6,951 bases of DNA from Coriobacteriia bacterium (GTDB taxonomy: Bacteria > Actinomycetota > Coriobacteriia > Anaerosomatales > SLCP01): contig SKKZ01000126.1 of assembly GCA_007123455.1 (NCBI GenBank), positions 1-6,951 on the forward strand, given 5' to 3'. This document shows positions 1-6,830 of this stretch, one piece after another. A model generated the notes under the pieces. That model ran no database searches. It saw only the letters and a program-made list of their open reading frames with translations, and was not told the DNA's origin. The translations under genes and the position numbers were made by a program. Within the stretch, counting starts at the first letter, position 1. The number at the start of each line of letters is the position of its first letter.

Positions 1-1532
1 GCGTTCAGTTCCATGATCGTTCCCGTCTGAGCAGCATGGGCGAGTACCGCCTCCATATCGAGCGCTATGGGATCGCGCCTGCCGATGACGCGCCCCGTGG
101 GATGACCGATGATATCGACGTATGGATTCTCCATCGCCCTCAGCATGCGCTCAGTCACCACACTTCCCTCCTCGCCCCAGCCGGAGTGCAGTGAAGCGAT
201 GCAGAAGTCGAAACGCGCGAGCACCCCGGGTTCGTAGTCGACCGTCCCGTCGGCGGCGATGTTGAGTTCGACGCCCTTCAGGATGAACGGGAGATCGCCA
301 CGGGATTCATTGAGCTCGTCGACCTCAGCCCACTGTGCTTCGAGCTCGGGAACGGTCATCCCACGTACCATGCGGAGGTTCTCGGCATGGTCGGTGACGA
401 CCAGATACTCGTAGCCGAGCTCGCCAGCCATCGCCCGGTTCTCCTCGAGCGACGAATGGGCATCGGTGCTGGTGGTGTGCGCATGGAAGTCCCCGCGGAT
501 GTCTGAGAGCTCGAGCAGGCGCGGAAGCTCTCCGGCGAGCGCCGCTTCGATCTCTCCGGTGTCGTGCCTGATCTCGGGCGGCGGGGTCTGGGCGAACCCG
601 AGGGCCTCGTAGATCTCCTCCTCGGTCGCACCGGCGACCCGCTCGGCCTCGGCCCCGTCGGCGTCCACGCGGAACACTCCGTACTCGTTCACCTTCATCC
701 CGGCACGTTTGGCTATCTCACGCAGATGGATGTTGTGCTCCTTGCTGCCGGTGAAGTATTGCAGTGCGGCACCCGCCTGGTCAGGCGCCACCACACGGAC
801 GTCCACCTGGAGGCCCGAGGAGGTGAGCACGCTCGTCTTGGTCTCGCCACTGCCGAGCACACGTGCCACCGTCGGCAGAGAGCGCGTCGCTTCCATCGTG
901 GCCGCGGGATCCTCCGAGACCGCGATGATGTCGATGTCACCGATGGTCTCCTGCATGCGTCTGAGAGAGCCCGCCGGCAGCGCACTCTCGACGAACGGGC
1001 GCTCGAGAAGTTCTCCGGCGAAGCGCTCTGCAAGCGGCAGCGCGTCCATGAGAAGCATGCGCCCGCGACTGCCCAGATAGGAATCCACTCCACGCCGGAT
1101 ATTGGCGATCGTCTTCTCCCCCATGCCTCCGACACGTGCGATCTCGCCCGAGTCCAGGACGTGCAGCAGAGCATCGACCGAATCCACGCCGAGCTTCTCG
1201 TAGAACTGCCTCGCGCGCTTCGGGCCGACCCCTGAGACCTGGGTCAGCTCGACAAGACCGGCAGGGTACTCGGCTCTGGCCGCCTCGAACTCGGGAAAGG
1301 TGCCGTGATGAAGCAGCCCGGTGATACTTGCAGCGAGCTTCTTGCCGACCCCGGGTATCTCGGTGAGACGGTCTTCCTCGGCCATCACCGAGAGCTGCTC
1401 GGACCATGAGCGCACGGCGTTGGCGGCCTTACGGTAGCCAAGCACCCGGAAGCGATCGGCACCGGCGATCTCGAGCAGGTCGCCCATCATCTCGAGCTCC
1501 CGCGCGATGGCCGTGTTGTCGAGCTCCGGCAT
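1..1532 (-). CDS. polX: Bacterial/archaeal-type DNA polymerase X with C-terminal PHP domain (partial, 3' end beyond left edge)
   Basis: The frame is open from the ATG at 1532 to the window edge: 510 complete codons, with the stop not reached. Family members are usually about 570 residues, so roughly 60 are missing. Visible parts in order: three helix-hairpin-helix motifs (IPGVGKK about 59-65, VSGVGPKRA about 99-107, VGGMGEKT about 134-141). Next comes the nucleotidyltransferase core, with GSLRR at 188-192, GDID at 198-201 giving metal-binding Asp199 and Asp201, and a third Asp at 244 in QVDVR. The PHP domain follows, with DFHAHT at 348-353, Asp357, TDH at 380-382, Glu422, His449 and GHPTGR at 476-481. 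These are the residues expected of an active metal-dependent phosphoesterase; the last conserved motif lies off the edge. PolX proteins fill short gaps in base-excision repair, and the PHP domain gives 3'-5' exonuclease or AP-endonuclease activity (family knowledge). The start lies 14 bases after the argH stop behind a purine-rich ribosome binding site. Confidence 0.93.
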   Translation of the reverse strand, partial: MPELDNTAIARELEMMGDLLEIAGADRFRVLGYRKAANAVRSWSEQLSVMAEEDRLTEIPGVGKKLAASITGLLHHGTFPEFEAARAEYPAGLVELTQVSGVGPKRARQFYEKLGVDSVDALLHVLDSGEIARVGGMGEKTIANIRRGVDSYLGSRGRMLLMDALPLAERFAGELLERPFVESALPAGSLRRMQETIGDIDIIAVSEDPAATMEATRSLPTVARVLGSGETKTSVLTSSGLQVDVRVVAPDQAGAALQYFTGSKEHNIHLREIAKRAGMKVNEYGVFRVDADGAEAERVAGATEEEIYEALGFAQTPPPEIRHDTGEIEAALAGELPRLLELSDIRGDFHAHTTSTDAHSSLEENRAMAGELGYEYLVVTDHAENLRMVRGMTVPELEAQWAEVDELNESRGDLPFILKGVELNIAADGTVDYEPGVLARFDFCIASLHSGWGEEGSVVTERMLRAMENPYVDIIGHPTGRVIGRRDPIALDMEAVLAHAAQTGTIMELN

Positions 1533-1538
1533 GCGCGG

Positions 1539-1548
1539 CCTTCCCCCT
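1539..1548 (-). promoter_or_regulatory. Ribosome binding site of polX
   Basis: On the minus strand this reads AGGGGGAAGG and ends six bases before the ATG at 1532. It overlaps the argH TAG stop at 1547-1549, so ribosomes finishing argH would sit on it. This supports the chosen polX start and co-expression with argH. No promoter-like or terminator-like sequence fits in the 14-base gap. Confidence 0.6.
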
Positions 1549-2962
1549 ACTCTGCCAGGGATTCGAGCAAGGTGATGTCAGCGGCGAGCACGTCTTGGCA
1601 CTGGACGATCTGGGTCTCGACTGCCTCGCCGCCCGTGCCGCCCTCACTGACCCGGCGCGCGACGACCGCGTCGATGTCGACCGCAGCCGGCGCATCCACA
1701 CCGAAGGCGGGATCGACCGCGGCAAACTCCCCGGCGGTGAGCTCCTGGAGCGTGCGCCCCTCGCGCTCGAGTGCGAGCACCAGGCGGCCGACGATCTCGT
1801 GTGCATCACGGAAAGGCATGCCGGTGCCCACGAGGTAGTCGGCGAGATCGGTTGCGGCCATGAAGCCACCGTGCGCCGCTGCGCGCATCCGGTCGGCGTC
1901 GACCGCCATGGTCGAGAGCATCCCATCGACGACCACGAGGCAGTCGAGCGCGGTATCGATCGCATCGAACGCGCCCTCTTTGTCCTCCTGCATGTCTTTG
2001 TTGTAGGCGAGCGGGAGTCCCTTCAGCACGGTAAGCAGTCCGACGAGGTCGCCGACGACACGCCCCGTCTTTCCCCGTGCGAGTTCGGCGAAGTCGGGGT
2101 TCTTCTTCTGCGGCATGATGCTCGAGCCGGTCGAGTAGGTGTCGTCCATGGTGACGAAGCCGAACTCCTCGGATGACCAGAGGATGAGCTCCTCGCACAG
2201 GCGCGACAGGTGAATCATCGTCACTGTACACGCGTAGGTGAGGTCGAGCAGGAAGTCGCGATCGGAGACGCTGTCCATCGAATTGGCGCTGACCTCGGCG
2301 AAGCCAAGACGGTCGGCGACGAAACGGCGATCGACCGGGAAGGTGGTCCCTGCCAGCGCCGCGCTGCCGAGCACCATGACGTCGGCCGACTCGTACGCGT
2401 GGCGGAAACGCGTCGCGTCGCGCGAGAGCATCCAGAAGTACGCGAGCAGATGATGACTCAGAAGTATCGGCTGTGCTCTCTGGAGGTGGGTATATCCGGG
2501 CATTACCAACCCGGCATGATCCTCGGCCAGGCGCACGAGCGTCTCGCGTACCTTGACCGTTGCCGCCAGAAGTTCGACGGCGCGCCCCTTCGCGTACAGG
2601 CGGGTGTCGAGCGCCACCTGGTCGTTGCGGCTGCGTGCCGTGTGCAGTCTGCCTCCCGCGGGCCCGATGCGCTCGGTGAGCGTGCGCTCGATCGCCATGT
2701 GGATGTCCTCGTCGGCTATCCGGAAGTCGAACGAGCCGTCGCGGATCTCACGGTAGATCTGAGAGAGACCGGTCTCGATGGCATCGGCGTCCGCCTCACT
2801 GATGACGCCCTGGTTCGCAAGCATGCGGGCGTGCGCGATGGACCCCTTGATGTCCTCGGCCCACATCCGCCGGTCCACCGGAAGCGACGCGCCGAACTCG
2901 TCGAGGAACCTGCTCGGGGACTTCTCGAACCGCCCGCCCCAGGGCTTCTTCGCGTCCGTCAC
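1547..2962 (-). CDS. argH: Argininosuccinate lyase
   Basis: 471 residues, the normal family length. It splits argininosuccinate into arginine and fumarate, the last step of arginine synthesis; the cytoplasmic enzyme is a homotetramer of the fumarase/aspartase superfamily. The N-terminus KPWGGRFEK (6-14) is typical. HTARSRNDQVALD (107-119) is the first conserved region. PGYTHLQRAQP (155-165) carries the likely catalytic His159. The superfamily signature GSSIMPQKKNPD lies at 279-290, with the catalytic Ser in the GSS. The ending GGTGGEAVETQI matches the usual substrate-domain tail. The start is GTG at 2962, one base after the argG stop; a GGAAGG stretch in the last argG codons could serve as a somewhat distant ribosome site, so coupling to argG is likely. 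No key residue is missing. Confidence 0.97.
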   Translation of the reverse strand: MTDAKKPWGGRFEKSPSRFLDEFGASLPVDRRMWAEDIKGSIAHARMLANQGVISEADADAIETGLSQIYREIRDGSFDFRIADEDIHMAIERTLTERIGPAGGRLHTARSRNDQVALDTRLYAKGRAVELLAATVKVRETLVRLAEDHAGLVMPGYTHLQRAQPILLSHHLLAYFWMLSRDATRFRHAYESADVMVLGSAALAGTTFPVDRRFVADRLGFAEVSANSMDSVSDRDFLLDLTYACTVTMIHLSRLCEELILWSSEEFGFVTMDDTYSTGSSIMPQKKNPDFAELARGKTGRVVGDLVGLLTVLKGLPLAYNKDMQEDKEGAFDAIDTALDCLVVVDGMLSTMAVDADRMRAAAHGGFMAATDLADYLVGTGMPFRDAHEIVGRLVLALEREGRTLQELTAGEFAAVDPAFGVDAPAAVDIDAVVARRVSEGGTGGEAVETQIVQCQDVLAADITLLESLAE

Positions 2963-2963
2963 G

Positions 2964-4190
2964 CTACACTTCGCCTTCCTTGCCCACCTTGCGGCGCTGG
3001 CGCGCCCAGACCTTCACGGGCAGTCCGTGCAGGTCGATGAAGCCCTTGGCCGCCTTGTGATCGAACGAGTCGGCCTCGTCGTACGTCGCAAGGTTGTAGT
3101 CGTAAAGCGAGTACGGGCTGCGGCGCCCGACCGTGACGCAACTGCCCTTGAAGAAGCGCAGCCTCACGTCGCCGGTCACGAGCTGCTGAGTCGTGTCGAT
3201 GAACCCGTCGAGCGCCTCCTTGAGCGGCGAGAACCACATGCCGTTGTAGACGAGCTCCGCCCACTTCTGCTCGACGCCGAGCTTGTAGTGGAGCACCTCG
3301 CGCTCCAGGCAGAGGTCCTCGAGCGCCTTGTGTGCGGTGATGAGCGTGAGTGCTCCAGGCACCTCGTAGATCTCGCGCGACTTCACACCGATGAGGCGGT
3401 TCTCGATCATGTCGATGCGGCCAAACCCGTGCCTGCCGGCGAGTTCGTTCATGCGGTCGATGATGTCGTGAAAGCTCATCAGCTCGCCGTCGAGTGCGAT
3501 GGGGATACCCTGCTCGAAACTGATCTCGGCATACTCGGCCTCGTCGCAGCTATTGCCGCGCGAGTCCGCCGTGAGCGTGTAGATGTCCGCCGGCGGCTCG
3601 ACCCACGGGTCTTCGAGCACTCCGCACTCGATGGCGCGGCCCCACAGGTTGTCGTCGATCGAGTACGGGTTGTCCTTGGTGGTCGGCACCGGGATGTTGC
3701 GCTCGGCAGCGTAGTCCATCTCGAGCTCGCGGGTGCACAGGTCCCACTCACGCACGGGCGCGAGCACCTCGAGGTCCGGGTCGAGCGCGAAGATGCCCAC
3801 CTCGAAGCGCACCTGGTCGTTCCCCTTGCCGGTGCAGCCGTGCGCGATGTACTTCGCCCGGCAGCGGTGAGCCTCCTCGACGAGGTGCTTGACGATGATC
3901 GGCCGCGACATCGCCGAGACGAGCGGATACTTGTTCTCGTAGAGCGCGTTGGCTTTGAGCGCCTTGCTCAGGAACTCCTCCACGTACTCCTCGCGCACGT
4001 CCTTGACCACCGACTCCACGGCGCCGATGTCGAGCGCCTTCTGGCGGACGAACTCGAGGTCCTGGCGCTCCTGGCCGACGTCGATCGCGAGCGCGACGAT
4101 GTCGAGGTCGTGGTTCTCGGCAAGCCACTTGATGGCGACCGAGGTGTCGAGCCCTCCCGAGTAGGCCAGTACGCATTTCTCACGTGCCAT
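2964..4190 (-). CDS. argG: Argininosuccinate synthase
   Basis: 408 residues from the ATG at 4190, close to the usual 400 or so for the common bacterial type. It joins citrulline and aspartate with ATP, giving argininosuccinate, AMP and pyrophosphate in the cytoplasm. The N-terminal PP-loop AYSGGLDTS (9-17) binds ATP. HGCTGKGNDQVRFE (117-130) is the second family signature. KDNPYSIDDNLWGR (172-185) and the EPP / LTADSRGNS region that follow are also characteristic. The frame is open upstream to two GTG codons (first at 4217, sharing the G of the argR TAG stop), which would add nine residues (MVRRQEENS) unlike the family. The ATG is preferred because a strong AGGAGGAG lies six bases before it and the protein then begins MAREKCVLAYSGG, as normal for ArgG. 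The ATG start leaves a 26-base gap after argR. Confidence 0.97.
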   Translation of the reverse strand: MAREKCVLAYSGGLDTSVAIKWLAENHDLDIVALAIDVGQERQDLEFVRQKALDIGAVESVVKDVREEYVEEFLSKALKANALYENKYPLVSAMSRPIIVKHLVEEAHRCRAKYIAHGCTGKGNDQVRFEVGIFALDPDLEVLAPVREWDLCTRELEMDYAAERNIPVPTTKDNPYSIDDNLWGRAIECGVLEDPWVEPPADIYTLTADSRGNSCDEAEYAEISFEQGIPIALDGELMSFHDIIDRMNELAGRHGFGRIDMIENRLIGVKSREIYEVPGALTLITAHKALEDLCLEREVLHYKLGVEQKWAELVYNGMWFSPLKEALDGFIDTTQQLVTGDVRLRFFKGSCVTVGRRSPYSLYDYNLATYDEADSFDHKAAKGFIDLHGLPVKVWARQRRKVGKEGEV

Positions 4191-4196
4191 TGAGTT

Positions 4197-4204
4197 CTCC
4201 TCCT
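4197..4204 (-). promoter_or_regulatory. Strong ribosome binding site that decides the argG start
   Basis: The minus strand reads AGGAGGAG here, a near-perfect anti-Shine-Dalgarno match, six bases before the ATG at 4190. It lies inside the reading frame that the alternative upstream GTG starts would use, which argues for the ATG. Confidence 0.8.
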
Positions 4205-4216
4205 GCCGGCGCACCA

Positions 4217-4648
4217 CTAGTGGGTGCCACGGAACTTATCGATACCCTCGCGCACGCGCCCGGCGCTCTCGTCGTCAGCGGCGATGATGAGTATGGTGTC
4301 GTCGCCGGCGATGGATCCGAGCACGCCATCGAGGTCGGCTCCGTCGAGCGCGGCTGCCACGCCGGGCGCCGTTCCGGGCGTGGATTTCACGAGCACGAGC
4401 GAACCGGTTCCTACGACACTCAGGACGAGTTCGGAGATCATGCGCTGAAGATGCAGGTCCTCAGCGAGTACGTAAACGCCCTCCGGGAGCTTGCGCAGGC
4501 CCATCTCGGTGACATCCCTCGACACCGTCGCCTGCGTGCACACGAATCCATCGGCTTCCAGTTTCTCCACCAGGTCGCGCTGGGTGCGGATGCGTTCAGC
4601 GCGCACGATGCGCCTGATCGCGCTCTGTCGCAGAATCCGTTTCTTCAT
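4217..4648 (-). CDS. argR: Arginine repressor ArgR
   Basis: 143 residues, slightly short of the usual 149-170 but with both domains complete. The N-terminal winged helix-turn-helix covers about 1-70, with TQRDLVEKL (22-30) and the recognition-helix motif TQATVSRDV (38-46). The C-terminal oligomerization and arginine-binding domain covers about 75-143, with PGTAPGVAAALD (91-102) and GSIAGDDTILII (111-122). The GDDT stretch carries the Asp residues that contact arginine across the trimer interface. By family knowledge ArgR hexamers bind paired ARG boxes upstream of arginine genes when arginine is plentiful. Lying inside the operon between argF and argG, the gene would repress its own synthesis; the operator is not visible and is expected upstream of the first gene. 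The start ATG follows GAGGAG with about ten bases of spacing; 31 bases separate it from argF. Confidence 0.95.
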   Translation of the reverse strand: MKKRILRQSAIRRIVRAERIRTQRDLVEKLEADGFVCTQATVSRDVTEMGLRKLPEGVYVLAEDLHLQRMISELVLSVVGTGSLVLVKSTPGTAPGVAAALDGADLDGVLGSIAGDDTILIIAADDESAGRVREGIDKFRGTH

Positions 4649-4679
4649 CTGGGCTCTTCTCCTCGGTCTGCTACGTGGC

Positions 4680-5615
4680 TCAGCTCAGAAGCAGGCTCAG
4701 CAGTGCCTTCTGTGCGTGCATGCGATTCTCGGCCTGGTCGAACACGACCGAGCACTCCGATTCGATGACCTCATCGGTCACCTCTTCACCCCGGTGTGCG
4801 GGCAAACAGTGGATGAAGAGCGCGCCGCCGGCCCCGCAGGACATGAGGGTTTCGTCAACACGGAACGGGGCGAACGCACGCAGCCTCTCGGCGTGCTCGT
4901 CCTCCTGCCCCATCGATGCCCACGTGTCCGTAGCGACGATGTCGGCACCCTCAACCGCCGCGGCGGCATCGTGCCCTACGGCGATCCGTGCGCCCGTCGT
5001 CGCAGCGATCGCGGTTGCCTCCTCGACAACCGACGTCGAAGGCTCGAATCCCGGCGGAGTCGCGATCCTCACGTCCATCCCGGTAAGTGCCCCGCCGTGC
5101 AGGTATGTGTGCGCCATGTTGTTGCCGTCACCGACGTAGGCGAGCTTCACACCCTCCAGCCTGCCGAGATGCTCCTCGATGGTGAGCAGATCGGCAAGAC
5201 CCTGGCACGGATGGTGGTCGTCTGACAGGGAGTTGACGACCGGGACCCGGGCTGTACGTGCGACCTCATCGAGCTTCGCCTGCTCGAACGTCCGCAGCAC
5301 GATCGCCTCGCAGTACCGCTCGAGCACCCGGGCGGTGTCAGCCACGGTCTCCCCGCGCGAGAAGGCAGAGTCCGATCCGGAAAGTACGACCGGCGTCGCA
5401 CCGAGACGGGCGCACGCTACCTCGAACGACACCCTCGTGCGAACGGAAGGCTTCTCGAAGATGAGTGCGATCGCCATACCGGTAAGCGGAACGTCGCGCT
5501 CTCCCGCCGCCCAGGCGGCTTTCTGGGAGTGCGCCGTGTCGAGCACCAGCCGTATCTCGGCCGGTGAGAAGTCCGAGAGAGTGAGAAGGTCCCTGCCTGC
5601 CAGAGTGGTCGTCAC
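4680..5615 (-). CDS. argF: Ornithine carbamoyltransferase (anabolic)
   Basis: 311 residues, typical length. It transfers the carbamoyl group of carbamoyl phosphate to ornithine, making citrulline in the cytoplasm, usually as a homotrimer. The carbamoyl-phosphate site is FEKPSVRTR (53-61), with Val where many family members have Thr in STRTR. HPCQ (135-138) completes that site. The ornithine-binding loop is DTWASMGQE (230-238), and HCLPAHRGEEV (269-279) contains the catalytic-site Cys270. The SMG loop and HCLPA motif favour ornithine over the acetylornithine or aspartate transcarbamylase relatives. Membership of a biosynthetic operon argues for the anabolic rather than the arginine-deiminase pathway enzyme. 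The start is GTG at 5615, whose bases overlap the argD TGA stop (shared GTGA), so translation is probably coupled to argD; the upstream ribosome site is weak. Confidence 0.96.
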   Translation of the reverse strand: MTTTLAGRDLLTLSDFSPAEIRLVLDTAHSQKAAWAAGERDVPLTGMAIALIFEKPSVRTRVSFEVACARLGATPVVLSGSDSAFSRGETVADTARVLERYCEAIVLRTFEQAKLDEVARTARVPVVNSLSDDHHPCQGLADLLTIEEHLGRLEGVKLAYVGDGNNMAHTYLHGGALTGMDVRIATPPGFEPSTSVVEEATAIAATTGARIAVGHDAAAAVEGADIVATDTWASMGQEDEHAERLRAFAPFRVDETLMSCGAGGALFIHCLPAHRGEEVTDEVIESECSVVFDQAENRMHAQKALLSLLLS

Positions 5616-6829
5616 GATACACCGTCCCTGTCTTCGATCAGCTCGGACAAGCCGTCCAGAAGTGTATCAATCTCGGCCTTCCCACACACCAGCGGGGGAA
5701 GAAATCGCATGATATCCGCTCCGATGTTGTTCAAGACGAGTCCACGCCCGAGGCCTTCCGAGACAAGCTCGGCCGCAATCGGCGCTGTGAGATGGGCGGC
5801 CACCATGAGACCGTGGCCCCTGACTTCACTGATGGCTCCCGTTCTGTGAGCCAGCTCGGTCAGTCCCGAACGCAGGTAAGCACCGTCCCGTGCACATCTG
5901 GACCCGAGTTCTTCCTCGCGAAGTGCGGCGATCGTCGCACGCGCTGCGGCGCAGATCACCGGCCCACCCCCGAAAGTCGAGCCGTGATCTCCGGGTGTGA
6001 GCGCCTCGGCCGCTGTACCGGTCGCCATCACAGCACCCGCGGGCAGGCCGTTCGCAAGCGCCTTGGCGAGTGCCACCACATCGGGCTTCACCCCGTGTGC
6101 CTGGTGAGCGAAGGGTGTCTCCCCCGTACGCCAGAACCCCGTCTGGACCTCGTCGAACACGAGCAGCACCTCGTGCTCGTCGCACAGGCGACGCACGTCC
6201 TTCAGGTACTCGTGGTCGCAGGGATATACGCCGCCCTCGCCCTGGATAACCTCGAGCATGACCGCGCAGACGGTGCCGTCGAGTTCGCTCGCGAGCGCGA
6301 CGGCATCGTTGAGCGGGACGTGGGTGAATCCCGCGGGTAGCGGCGCGAACGCCTCCTGCTTGGACGGCTGTCCGGTGGCCGCCAGCGCCGCGAGCGTACG
6401 GCCGTGGAAGCTGCGCTCGGCCGTGATGATGCGCGTGGCGGCAGGACCCTTGTTCTTCGCCCCCCACCGGCGTGCGAGCTTGATAGCTCCCTCGCATGCC
6501 TCGGCCCCCGAGTTGCAGAAGAACGCTTTCCAGCCCCCGCCGAGGAGTGCCGAGAGGTCCTCGGCGAGCTCGGCACGGTGCTCGACGTGGTAGAGGTTGC
6601 TGACGTGCACGAGGCGCGCCATCTGCTGCCATACCGCCTCGGTCACCGCAGGGTGAGCATGGCCGAGGTTGACCGCACCGATGCCTGAGACGAAGTCCAG
6701 GTACTCCTGTCCCTCGTCATCGTAGAGGCGCATCCCGCGGCCCTCGATGAAGAGAACCGGCTTGCGGGCGTAGGTGGGAAGGACGAACAGGTCATCCTTC
6801 GCAGCCAGAGTGTCGTAGCGCGCCCCCAT
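5612..6829 (-). CDS. argD: Acetylornithine aminotransferase (class III, PLP-dependent)
   Basis: 405 residues, usual length. It moves an amino group from glutamate to N-acetylglutamate semialdehyde, giving N-acetylornithine, and many ArgD proteins also act on succinyl-diaminopimelate in lysine synthesis. Class III features in order: GIGAVNLGHAHP (49-60); NSGAEA (106-111) for cofactor phosphate binding; FHGRT (141-145); EVIQGEGG (193-200); FDEVQTGFWRTG (225-236) with Asp226 contacting the pyridine nitrogen; LAKALANG (254-261) with Lys256 as the Schiff-base lysine; and GSTFGGGP (283-290). All catalytic positions are intact. The ATG at 6829 begins one base after the argB stop, with GAGGTGA about nine bases upstream inside the argB end. 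Its own stop overlaps the argF start. Confidence 0.96.
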   Translation of the reverse strand: MGARYDTLAAKDDLFVLPTYARKPVLFIEGRGMRLYDDEGQEYLDFVSGIGAVNLGHAHPAVTEAVWQQMARLVHVSNLYHVEHRAELAEDLSALLGGGWKAFFCNSGAEACEGAIKLARRWGAKNKGPAATRIITAERSFHGRTLAALAATGQPSKQEAFAPLPAGFTHVPLNDAVALASELDGTVCAVMLEVIQGEGGVYPCDHEYLKDVRRLCDEHEVLLVFDEVQTGFWRTGETPFAHQAHGVKPDVVALAKALANGLPAGAVMATGTAAEALTPGDHGSTFGGGPVICAAARATIAALREEELGSRCARDGAYLRSGLTELAHRTGAISEVRGHGLMVAAHLTAPIAAELVSEGLGRGLVLNNIGADIMRFLPPLVCGKAEIDTLLDGLSELIEDRDGVS

Positions 6830-6830
6830 C

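Noticed and set aside
564..1235. A 223-codon open frame on the plus strand, plus shorter minus-strand frames in the same stretch.
   Set aside because: The uninterrupted polX frame at 1-1532, with all PolX and PHP motifs, explains this region. The other frames are shadows.
1406..2176. A 256-codon open frame on the plus strand opposite argH and the polX start.
   Set aside because: It covers two well-supported minus-strand genes and shows no family motif; it is explained by GC-rich codon use.
2778..4193. A 471-codon open frame on the plus strand, opposite argG and the start of argH.
   Set aside because: It is the antisense shadow of argG in GC-rich sequence with strong codon-position bias. Its protein is low in recognizable motifs and rich in Val, Leu, Arg, Glu and Asp, while the minus strand encodes a complete, canonical ArgG.
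4649..4679. The argF-argR gap as a possible promoter for argR.
   Set aside because: It is only 31 bases, GC-rich, and shows no -35/-10 pair or ARG-box-like palindrome; it contains just the argR ribosome site.
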